A DNA stretch of 6,374 nt, from positions 25,552-31,925 of the forward strand of contig WVXJ01000130.1 in NCBI GenBank assembly GCA_011773575.1, written 5' to 3'. Shown one piece after another: positions 1-4,862 of this stretch (the first letter of the stretch is position 1; each line of letters starts with the position of its first letter). The notes beneath the pieces were generated by a model. It made no database searches. It was not told where the DNA came from and worked only from the letters and a program-made list of their open reading frames with translations. Source of the DNA: Armatimonadota bacterium (GTDB lineage Bacteria; Armatimonadota; Hebobacteria; Hebobacterales; WVXJ01). The position numbers and the translations under genes are program-made.

Positions 1-695
1 TCTCCCACCTGTCTGTGCATCTCCGCCAGAGCCTCCTGGCAGCGATCCCAATAATCCGGCACTCGGGACAGCCGCCTGCCTGATTCATTATTGCCATATT
101 TCGCGTCCGGCATGTAGATGTCCACAATCCCGTCCAACAGCCGCAGGGCCTCTACAGACTCATAGCCGCCGCAATTATAGACAATGGGCAAATCCAGGCC
201 CTTCTCAGCCGCAATCTCCAGCGCGGCGAGGAGTTGAGGCATCTGATGGGTTGGTGTGACCCAGTTAATATTGTGACATCCACGCCGCTGCAGTGAAAGC
301 ATCATCTCGGCGAGTGCATTCAGGGTCACCTCTTCACCCACGCCGAGTTGGCTGATGTCACAATTCTGGCAGAAGATACAGTTCAGATTGCAATTGGTCA
401 GGAAGATCGTTCCGGAGCCGCCGTGACCCACCAGAGGGGACTCCTCCCCGAAATGAGGGCCATAAGAAGAGACAACCGGCTCTGCTCCGGTGCGACAGGT
501 GCCGGTTTCACCCTGGAGCCGGTCCACTTTGCAGTTGCGCGGACACAGAGTACACGATCCCAACAGCGCCCGTGCCGCCCGCGCACGCTGATTCAATTCA
601 CCACTGCTCAAGAGTCTCCGATAAGCGGGACTGAACTGCTCGTGGTGAGCAGAGTCGAACTGGTTCTGGTGAGCAAAGTCGAACCTCTCCGACAT
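1..695 (-). CDS. PflX-like radical SAM protein (COG1313 type), C-terminus beyond left edge
   Basis: This frame is open from an ATG at 695 to the left edge, giving 231 residues with the C-terminus missing. It contains the radical SAM motif CX3CX2C at C102, C106 and C109, followed by QNCDIS, where C112 is an extra cysteine. An N-terminal cysteine cluster (C48, C51, C55, C67, pattern CxxCPRNC then C) matches the PflX-type subgroup of pyruvate formate-lyase-activase homologues. Further family landmarks are GTIFLTNC, HNINWVTPTH, YNCGGYES and DIYMPDAKYG. Enzymes of this kind bind a 4Fe-4S cluster and cleave S-adenosylmethionine to form a radical; the substrate of this subgroup is unknown to me. The ATG at 695 is chosen because family-like sequence (SPAYRRLLSSGEL) begins by residue 22 and no better start lies between. 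Residues 5-20 are an 8-residue duplication encoded by a DNA repeat. No Shine-Dalgarno is visible. The gene is divergent from the STAND gene at 1121. Confidence 0.9.
   Translation of the reverse strand, partial: MSERFDFAHQNQFDSAHHEQFSPAYRRLLSSGELNQRARAARALLGSCTLCPRNCKVDRLQGETGTCRTGAEPVVSSYGPHFGEESPLVGHGGSGTIFLTNCNLNCIFCQNCDISQLGVGEEVTLNALAEMMLSLQRRGCHNINWVTPTHQMPQLLAALEIAAEKGLDLPIVYNCGGYESVEALRLLDGIVDIYMPDAKYGNNESGRRLSRVPDYWDRCQEALAEMHRQVG
637..684 (+). repeat. 24-bp tandem duplication inside the 5' end of the radical SAM gene
   Basis: Two adjacent 24-bp units (637-660 and 661-684) match at 20 of 24 positions and share the core GGTGAGCARAGTCGAAC. The first unit is part of a hairpin, CTGCTC-gtggt-GAGCAG, at 636-652. 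On the minus strand the units encode FDFAHQNQ and FDSAHHEQ, residues 5-20 of the radical SAM protein. The core looks like the short dispersed intergenic repeats common in bacterial genomes. That suggests a repeat has been captured in frame by the gene, or that the gene start was pushed back through it. Confidence 0.7.
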
Positions 696-697
696 AC

Positions 698-713
698 CAA
701 GGGCAGTATAGCA
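698..713 (-). promoter_or_regulatory. Extended -10 promoter, near-leaderless start for the radical SAM gene
   Basis: On the minus strand, positions 713 to 705 read TGCTATACT, an extended -10 (TGn followed by TATACT, one base from TATAAT). Nine bases separate it from the ATG at 695, so transcription would begin about 2-4 bases upstream of the start codon. No Shine-Dalgarno lies before that ATG, which fits a leaderless or nearly leaderless mRNA. I see no convincing -35 box, which extended -10 promoters can lack. This call rests on the motif alone. Confidence 0.4.
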
Positions 714-805
714 TACGCGGGCCGCTTCACACGAGCCGGAGAGTGGAGGGCAAAGGCTTCCAATTCTCACCGGAAAGCCGCAAAGACGCAAAGAGATTCG
801 TGTAG

Positions 806-825
806 GGGCGAATTACCATTCGCCC
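806..825. repeat. Palindrome, 8-bp stem
   Basis: GGGCGAAT (806-813), a tacc loop and ATTCGCCC (818-825) form a perfect 8-bp stem with a 4-base loop. No T-run follows, so it is not a convincing intrinsic terminator on either strand. It is the first of three palindromes in this gap. Confidence 0.75.
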
Positions 826-842
826 GAACGCGGTTCTGTAGG

Positions 843-856
843 GCGGGTGCGCCCGC
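843..856. repeat. Short GC palindrome
   Basis: GCGGG (843-847), a tgcg loop and CCCGC (852-856) pair. An alternative overlapping fold pairs GGGCG at 841-845 with CGCCC at 850-854. This is the middle palindrome of the upstream array and is preceded by the same TGTAGGG string as the first. It is short and could arise by chance in GC-rich DNA. Confidence 0.45.
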
Positions 857-874
857 GCCCGCCGCATGTTTCCC

Positions 875-905
875 CCGTTGGGCAGGAGTTCATCTCCTGC
901 CCTTG
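875..905 (+). repeat. Palindromic repeat, copy 1 of an inverted pair flanking the STAND gene
   Basis: GGGCAGGAG (880-888), a ttcat loop and CTCCTGCCC (894-902) form a perfect 9-bp stem. The immediate flanks, CCGTT before and TTG after, are shared with the copy at 3755-3785, which lies in the opposite orientation. The two copies differ mainly in the loop. No T-tract follows, so I read it as a REP-like repeat rather than a dedicated terminator. Confidence 0.8.
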
Positions 906-1107
906 CTTGCCCGCCGCTTTCTCTGCGCCTTTGCGCCCGTTCGACTGTCGCTCAGGGCAAAGCCCTTGCGGTTAGGTTTTCGCAAGCCGGATCCCCCCGC
1001 CGGTTATTTCCAGATATCCCTCCACTCCCCAGCAGGAAGCAAGCCCAAGAACACAGAAATCAGTGCTGGATAAGGGTTTATTCATTAGGCAGGCAAGTAT
1101 CAGCAGC

Positions 1108-1113
1108 AAGAGG
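1108..1113 (+). promoter_or_regulatory. Ribosome binding site for the STAND gene, supports GTG start
   Basis: AAGAGG lies seven bases before the GTG at 1121, a good Shine-Dalgarno position. It supports the non-ATG start, after which the protein begins MKKW and enters a hydrophobic helix directly. Confidence 0.7.
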
Positions 1114-1120
1114 CTGAGCC

Positions 1121-3670
1121 GTGAAGAAATGGATTATTACCATTCTGTTGACAGCCGCGTTGGCAACACTCGGCGCAACGGCCCCGTTGTGGTTCCCACA
1201 TGTTTGGCGATTCCTGGGCGCCAAGAGTGCGGAACTTAGCAGGCTCACCGAACTGGCTGAGTTGCTTTTCTATCTTAGTGCTGGAACAGCCTTCCTAGTG
1301 CGCGTTATACTCCTTGTATGGCGCAAGCCGAAACCTCCTCCTAGAACACCGCTAAAGGAAGCAGATGCGCCTGTCCAGCCAATTCCCAAGCCATCTGAAA
1401 TCGCGCCGCTCACTGTCACTTCTCTCCACCAACTGCCTCCGCCGCCGGGGGATTTCACGGGGCGGGAGGCTGAACTTGAGGAATTGCTGGATGCAGTACA
1501 GGAAGGCGGGGTCACCATCTCTGGCTTGAGGGGACCAGGTGGCATAGGCAAGACCGCGCTGGCGCTGAAATTGGCCGAGCAATTGAAAGATTCTTATCCA
1601 GACGCCCAGTTCTACCTCGATTTAAAAGGGACAACCGAGCCACTCACTCCGGCTCAGGCGATGGCCCATGTCATTCGCGGCTATCAACCGGAAGCCAAAC
1701 TCTCCGATGATGAGGCTCAGTTGAGCGGGCTCTACCGGTCTGTGCTGGATGGCAAGCGCGCGCTTTTGCTGATGGATAATGCGCTGGACGCCGAACAGGT
1801 AGAGCCACTCATTCCACCAGAAGGAAGTATTCTATTAGTTACCTCCCGCCAACACTTCCACTTACCCAATATCTTCTCGAAGAACCTGGACATTATGTCC
1901 GAGGGGGATGCGCGCGACCTATTGCTCAAGATTGCTCCCCACATCGGAGACCATGCGGACGAGATTGCCAGACTCTGCGGATACTTTCCGCTAGCACTGA
2001 GGATGGCAGGTAGTGCGCTAGCGGAGCACAAGACCATCAGTCCGGCGGATTATGTGAAGCGGCTAGAGAAGTCCAGTGGCGCGGTTGACTTGGTTAAACC
2101 GTCTCTAGATCTGAGTTATGAACTGCTGGATCGCAACATGCAGAGATTGTGGCATATGCTGGCTGTTTTTCCTGGTAGATTCGACACAGCCGGAGTCGCT
2201 GCTGTATGGAAGATCCCGCAGGAGAAGGCGGAAGATACGCTTAATACACTCATATCCTACAGCCTGGTGGAATGTGAAGAAACAACCCGCCGCTGTCATC
2301 TTCATGACCTGGTGCGCGATCTTGCCAATACGAAGTCGAGTGAGAGCGAGCGCGAAGAGGCTCGACGCCGTCATGCCGCTCATTACGAGGCCCTTCTCCG
2401 CGCGGCAAATGAGATGTATGAGCAAGGCGGTGAGGCAATAGTACGCGGGCTGCAACGGTTCGACACCGAGTGGGGCAACATAAAGGCAGGACAGGCCTGG
2501 GCAGCGGAGCACGCCGCGGAAAGCGAGCCCGCCGCTGCCAAGTTATGCAACGACTATGCGGATGCCCGGTATGTGCTCTGGCTGCGGTTGCCCCCGCGCG
2601 AGCGAATCGCCTGGCTGGAGGCTGCGCTGGAGGCCGCGCGCCGCTTGAACGATCGCCGGGCCGAAGGGATACACCTGGGTGATCTGGGGACAGCCTGTCG
2701 GCATTTGGGCGAGCTCCGGCGAGCTGTCCAATTCTACCTACAAGCACTTGAGATCGCTCGCGAAGTCGGCGACCGGAGAAACGAAGGCATTTGGCTGGGT
2801 GACCTGGGGACAGCCTGTCGGCATTTGGGCGAGCTCCGTAGAGCCATCCAATTCTACCAACAAGCGCTGGAGATCGCTCGCGAAATCGGCGACCGTGGGC
2901 GCGAAGGCACTAACCTGGGCGACTTGGGCACAGCCTATCGGCATTTGGGTGAGCCTCACCGGGCCATCGAGTATCATGATAAGGCGTTGGAGATAACCCG
3001 CGAAGTCGGCGACCGGAGAAACGAGGGCATTTGGCTGGGCTGTCTGGGGATAGCTTACCGGGAATTGGGTGAGCCCTGCCGCGCCATCAAGTATCAAGAG
3101 AAGGCGCTGGAGATCGCGCGCGAAGTCCGCGACCGGAGAAACGAAGGCATTTGGCTGGGTGACCTGGGGATAGCCTATCGGCATTTGGATAAGCCCCGCC
3201 GCGCCATCAAGTATCATGAGAAGGCACTGGAGATCGCCCGCGAAATCGACGACCGGAGAAACGAAGGCAGTTGGATGGGCTGCCTGGGCGCAGCCTATCG
3301 GGATCTGGGTGAGTCCCGCCGCGCCATAGAGTATCATGAGAAGGAACTGGAGATCGCCTGCGAAGTCCGCGATAGGAGAAACGAAGGCATTTCGCTGGGC
3401 GGCCTCGGCGAAGCCTATCGGGATTTGGGTGAGCCCCGCCGCGCCATTCAGTACCTTGAGCAGCAGTTAGAGATTACGCGCGAGATCGGTGACCGGCGAG
3501 GTGAAAGCAATGCGCTCTTTAACATAAGCCTGGCGCTGGATGAGTTGGGGAAGAGAGAGAAGGCGATTGCTAACGCGGAGGCGGCGTTGGAGATATTCGA
3601 GCAGATAGAAGATCCAAGTGCCGCCAAGGTCCGCGAGCAGTTGGATGAGTGGAGGAAGGGAGGGAGATAG
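1121..3670 (+). CDS. Membrane-anchored STAND ATPase: 2 TM, NB-ARC, winged helix, TPR array
   Basis: The protein has 849 residues. Residues 4-25 and about 46-67 are hydrophobic helices, followed by a proline-rich linker (68-108). The NB-ARC ATPase starts at DFTGREAEL (111-119). Visible motifs are Walker A GPGGIGKT (138-145), Walker B LLLMD ending at D219, a sensor-1-like TSR (241-243), GYFPLAL (287-293) in place of GLPLA, a winged-helix segment (about 328-390) and LHDL (394-397) in the MHD position. A helical linker leads to seven 40-residue TPR units at 511-790 and a degenerate eighth at 791-830. In known STAND proteins the repeats sense a ligand, ADP/ATP exchange drives oligomerisation, and the N-terminal part acts as effector or anchor. 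Here the effector slot holds only transmembrane helices, which suggests membrane-located signalling or permeabilisation (inference). The linker-NB-ARC part resembles AfsR-type regulators, but no DNA-binding domain is present. The gene stands alone, between two palindrome arrays and converging on the surE group. The ligand is unknown. Confidence 0.92.
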   Translation: MKKWIITILLTAALATLGATAPLWFPHVWRFLGAKSAELSRLTELAELLFYLSAGTAFLVRVILLVWRKPKPPPRTPLKEADAPVQPIPKPSEIAPLTVTSLHQLPPPPGDFTGREAELEELLDAVQEGGVTISGLRGPGGIGKTALALKLAEQLKDSYPDAQFYLDLKGTTEPLTPAQAMAHVIRGYQPEAKLSDDEAQLSGLYRSVLDGKRALLLMDNALDAEQVEPLIPPEGSILLVTSRQHFHLPNIFSKNLDIMSEGDARDLLLKIAPHIGDHADEIARLCGYFPLALRMAGSALAEHKTISPADYVKRLEKSSGAVDLVKPSLDLSYELLDRNMQRLWHMLAVFPGRFDTAGVAAVWKIPQEKAEDTLNTLISYSLVECEETTRRCHLHDLVRDLANTKSSESEREEARRRHAAHYEALLRAANEMYEQGGEAIVRGLQRFDTEWGNIKAGQAWAAEHAAESEPAAAKLCNDYADARYVLWLRLPPRERIAWLEAALEAARRLNDRRAEGIHLGDLGTACRHLGELRRAVQFYLQALEIAREVGDRRNEGIWLGDLGTACRHLGELRRAIQFYQQALEIAREIGDRGREGTNLGDLGTAYRHLGEPHRAIEYHDKALEITREVGDRRNEGIWLGCLGIAYRELGEPCRAIKYQEKALEIAREVRDRRNEGIWLGDLGIAYRHLDKPRRAIKYHEKALEIAREIDDRRNEGSWMGCLGAAYRDLGESRRAIEYHEKELEIACEVRDRRNEGISLGGLGEAYRDLGEPRRAIQYLEQQLEITREIGDRRGESNALFNISLALDELGKREKAIANAEAALEIFEQIEDPSAAKVREQLDEWRKGGR
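2651..3490 (+). repeat. Seven 120-bp tandem units encoding 40-residue TPRs
   Basis: Seven units of exactly 120 bp encode residues 511-790, each opening with DR(R/G) and containing LGxxxRxL and a helix such as KALEIAREV. The period never slips, so selection or recent duplication has kept it. Non-adjacent units can be more alike than neighbours: 2761-2820 and 3121-3180 differ at only 3 of 60 positions, while 2761-2820 and 3001-3060 differ at about 9. This points to unit shuffling or gene conversion. A degenerate eighth unit (3491-3610) closes the array as a cap. Confidence 0.95.
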
Positions 3671-3678
3671 CGAGACCC

Positions 3679-3694
3679 CGGCGGCAAGCCGCCG
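3679..3694. repeat. Palindrome immediately after the STAND stop codon
   Basis: CGGCGGC (3679-3685), aa and GCCGCCG (3688-3694) can pair; with a four-base loop the stem is GGCGG/CCGCC plus closing pairs. It begins nine bases after the stop codon, which is where a terminator hairpin would sit, but no T-run follows. It is probably a module of the same palindrome family as its neighbours. Confidence 0.6.
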
Positions 3695-3703
3695 AATATG
3701 AAA

Positions 3704-3721
3704 GCGGGAGCGAGCTCCCGC
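3704..3721. repeat. Palindrome, 7-bp stem
   Basis: GCGGGAG (3704-3710), a cgag loop and CTCCCGC (3715-3721) form a perfect 7-bp stem. It is the second of three closely spaced palindromes downstream of the STAND gene and is not followed by a T-run. Confidence 0.7.
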
Positions 3722-3754
3722 ACTCCAAAGGGAACCTCCGCCCCTACCCGTCTT

Positions 3755-3785
3755 CAAGGGCAGGAGGCAAGCTCCTGCCCAACGG
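3755..3785 (-). repeat. Palindromic repeat, copy 2 (inverted) flanking the STAND gene
   Basis: GGGCAGGAG (3758-3766), gcaag and CTCCTGCCC (3772-3780) have the same 9-bp stem as 880-902. Read on the minus strand, the copy is preceded by CCCGTT and followed by TTG, as in copy 1, so the two form an inverted pair about 2.9 kb apart with the STAND gene between them. The reverse complement just beyond (3741-3750) reads CGGGTAGGGG, similar to the TGTAGGG strings of the upstream array. Confidence 0.8.
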
Positions 3786-3791
3786 GACTTT

Positions 3792-3826
3792 CTCAACCCT
3801 CAACTCTGAACCCTGGACTCTAGACC
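3792..3826 (+). repeat. Degenerate CCCTnAAC-like heptamer tract
   Basis: The run CTCAACC, CTCAACT, CTGAACC, CTGGACT, CTAGACC is an imperfect 7-base tandem series. It is noncoding, lies between the convergent genes, and resembles the tract in the serA-surE gap. Its origin is unknown to me; slippage of a short repeat is the simplest explanation. Confidence 0.6.
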
Positions 3827-3836
3827 GGGGTTTCCC

Positions 3837-4016
3837 CTACGACGGATAGGTGGTTACGACTTCTTCGGGGGCTGACTGCCAAGAGGGGAGGAGTTGCTGG
3901 AGTTCGTTCTTCTCTGTCTCCAGGCGGCTCATTTCTTGGTCAATCTCGGAAAGCCTGTTCTTGATCGCCTCCAGTACTTCTCGAATCATTCCTTTGATCT
4001 CTTCCGTTGTCGCCAT
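3837..4016 (-). CDS. Small coiled-coil protein, 59 residues, function unknown
   Basis: I do not recognise the family. The product begins MATTEEIKGMIREVLEAI and is almost wholly helical and charged. Hydrophobic residues (I, L, I, L, I, M, L) recur at heptad-like spacing over residues 8-44, suggesting a coiled coil that dimerises or docks on a partner; the tail (about 46-59) is unstructured. The start is decided by AGGAGG at 4027-4032: an in-frame ATG at 4025 is only one base from it, whereas the ATG at 4016 is ten bases away and more plausible. The first start would add MSR. The gene lies 43 bases downstream of surE on the same strand and is probably last in the serA-surE transcript. The strong Shine-Dalgarno supports a real gene despite its size. 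Confidence 0.65.
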   Translation of the reverse strand: MATTEEIKGMIREVLEAIKNRLSEIDQEMSRLETEKNELQQLLPSWQSAPEEVVTTYPS

Positions 4017-4026
4017 CCTGCTCATA

Positions 4027-4032
4027 CCTCCT
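4027..4032 (-). promoter_or_regulatory. Strong ribosome binding site for the small coiled-coil gene
   Basis: On the minus strand this reads AGGAGG, a full Shine-Dalgarno core. Its distance of one base to the ATG at 4025 and ten bases to the ATG at 4016 favours the second start. It also argues that the short frame is translated. Confidence 0.7.
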
Positions 4033-4059
4033 AATGATATTGTTTCTGCTGGAGGCCCT

Positions 4060-4812
4060 TCAGATATCCCAGGCTTTCATTTCTTCCAGGAATTCGTGCT
4101 GTGTAAGGTCTAGGTGTACCGGTGTAATAGAAATGCAGTTCTGCTGGATTGCCTCCACATCTGTGCCTGTCAGGCTGCCTTCGTTTAGCAGCTCGCCCCC
4201 CAGCCAGTAGTACTCCATACCGCGGGGGTCAATTCTCTTTTCGAGACGTCCTTTGTATTTCCTTCTCGCCTGACGCGTAATTACAGATCCCCTGATTTCC
4301 TCCTCGGCCACGGCCGGCACATTTACATTCAGGAAGGTGTATGGCGGCAGATGATGGGCCGCCACCGCCTTTGCCAGCCTGACCGCGAATCTTGCCGCTG
4401 GCGCGAAGTCGGTCACCTCCTGCCCCGCCACAGAGATAGCGAAAGACGGTACCCCCAGGATAGTCCCTTCCATCGCCGCGGAAACGGTCCCGGAGTAGGT
4501 AAGGTCCTCTCCCAGGTTCGGGCCCGGGTTGATACCCGAAACCACCATATCGGGCTTGCAGCCTATCAGATCAGACAGGCCCAACACCACGCAGTCCGAG
4601 GGAGTCCCATTGCTCGCCCAGGCGGAGGAGCCGTCCGCCAGAGTGACGGGTATGGCGCGGAGGGGTTTGTGCAAGGTGATGGAGTGGCCCGTGGCGCTGC
4701 GGGGTCTGTCCGGTGCCACCGGATAGACTTTCCCCAGTTTGCTGAGTTCCTGCTTCAAGGCCAGCAGTCCGGGGGTATGGATGCCGTCATCATTCGTGAG
4801 CAGGAACTTCAT
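4060..4812 (-). CDS. surE: 5'/3'-nucleotidase SurE
   Basis: SurE removes phosphate from nucleoside 5'- and 3'-monophosphates in the cytoplasm using a divalent metal. The 250-residue length is typical. The family's opening MKFLLTNDDG is present, with metal ligands D8 and D9, S39 within RPRSATGHSIT, and N95 within SGINPGPN; this matches the DD/S/N metal site known for the family. Other conserved stretches are LTYSGTVSAAMEG (104-116), NVNVP (162-166) and TDVEAI (217-222). The ATG at 4812 is preceded by AGAGG (4817-4821) with a four-base gap, and no start is needed further upstream because the first residues already form the first beta strand. The gene follows serA by 50 bases and precedes the small coiled-coil gene by 43, consistent with one transcript. 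Nothing key is missing. Confidence 0.97.
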   Translation of the reverse strand: MKFLLTNDDGIHTPGLLALKQELSKLGKVYPVAPDRPRSATGHSITLHKPLRAIPVTLADGSSAWASNGTPSDCVVLGLSDLIGCKPDMVVSGINPGPNLGEDLTYSGTVSAAMEGTILGVPSFAISVAGQEVTDFAPAARFAVRLAKAVAAHHLPPYTFLNVNVPAVAEEEIRGSVITRQARRKYKGRLEKRIDPRGMEYYWLGGELLNEGSLTGTDVEAIQQNCISITPVHLDLTQHEFLEEMKAWDI

Positions 4813-4862
4813 CTCGCCTCTGTTTCGCGGCTGCGGGTTGAGGGTCTGCGGTTTGCGGTCTC
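4813..4862 (-). repeat. Degenerate short tandem tract between serA and surE
   Basis: Read on the minus strand, the 50-base gap contains CCGCAAA, CCGCAGA, CCCTCAA, CCCGCAG and CCGCG in succession, an imperfect 7-base periodicity. It has the same flavour as the CCCTnAAC-like tract at about 3792-3826. No promoter is evident, and the surE ribosome binding site lies at its end. Confidence 0.5.
4817..4821 (-). promoter_or_regulatory. Ribosome binding site for surE
   Basis: On the minus strand AGAGG lies four bases before the ATG at 4812. The spacing is short but acceptable, and it fixes the surE start together with the family-typical N-terminus. Confidence 0.5.

Larger units (their letters stand above)
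777..938. repeat. Composite palindromic element bounded by inverted CGCAAAG repeats
   Basis: The left boundary, 777-795, reads GCCGCAAAGACGCAAAGAG. The reverse complement of 917-938 begins GGGCGCAAAGGCGCAGAG, so the ends are imperfect inverted copies. Between them lie three hairpins (806-825, 843-856 and 880-902). The first two are each preceded by TGTAGGG (801-807 and 837-843). The layout resembles a miniature non-autonomous element or a nested cluster of REP-like palindromes. No transposase and no target-site duplication were recognised, so mobility is inference. Confidence 0.45.
696..1120. other. Repeat-rich intergenic region between divergent genes
   Basis: I see no credible gene here. 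The stretch separates the radical SAM gene (minus) from the STAND gene (plus). It holds a set of palindromic modules at about 777-938, described separately, and then a piece at 939-965 (GTTCGACTGTCGCTCAGGGC and following bases) that resembles another short dispersed repeat. The last 100 bases before the GTG at 1121 are less repetitive and should contain the STAND promoter, but I cannot assign a -35/-10 pair with confidence. Open frames across the region are made of the repeats and have no protein-like character. Confidence 0.7.
3671..3836. other. Convergent intergenic region with three palindromes
   Basis: No gene is seen between the TAG stop of the STAND gene and the stop of the minus-strand small gene. 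The region holds palindromes at 3679-3694, 3704-3721 and 3758-3780 and a degenerate CCCTnAAC-like tract at about 3792-3826. The hairpins could limit read-through between the convergent transcripts, but none is followed by a clear T-run on either strand, so no classical terminator is called. Confidence 0.7.

Noticed and set aside
348..1073. Open plus-strand frame of 241 codons overlapping the radical SAM gene and the repeat-rich gap
   Set aside because: It runs antisense to a clear radical SAM reading frame and then through palindromic repeats; the translation has no recognisable domain and is arginine/proline-rich as expected of a shadow.
866..1117. Open plus-strand frame of 83 codons just upstream of the STAND gene
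   Set aside because: It is built largely from the palindrome and short-repeat DNA, has no ribosome binding site I can see, and has no protein-like pattern.
2679..2996. Plus-strand open frame of 105 codons within the TPR array
   Set aside because: Out-of-frame shadow of the repeat units; its tryptophan-rich periodic translation follows the 120-bp period.
2738..3337. Long minus-strand open frame of 199 codons antisense to the TPR array
   Set aside because: It is kept open only because the 120-bp unit repeats without a stop in that frame; its translation is itself periodic and mirrors the sense repeats.
2651..3490. CRISPR array, considered because of the regular spacing
   Set aside because: The 120-bp period is coding, in frame and without distinct repeat/spacer segments; it encodes TPRs.
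3679..3780. Intrinsic terminators between the convergent genes
   Set aside because: The hairpins are strong, but none is followed by a T-run on either strand, and they match repeat-type palindromes seen upstream; a terminator role is possible but not supported.
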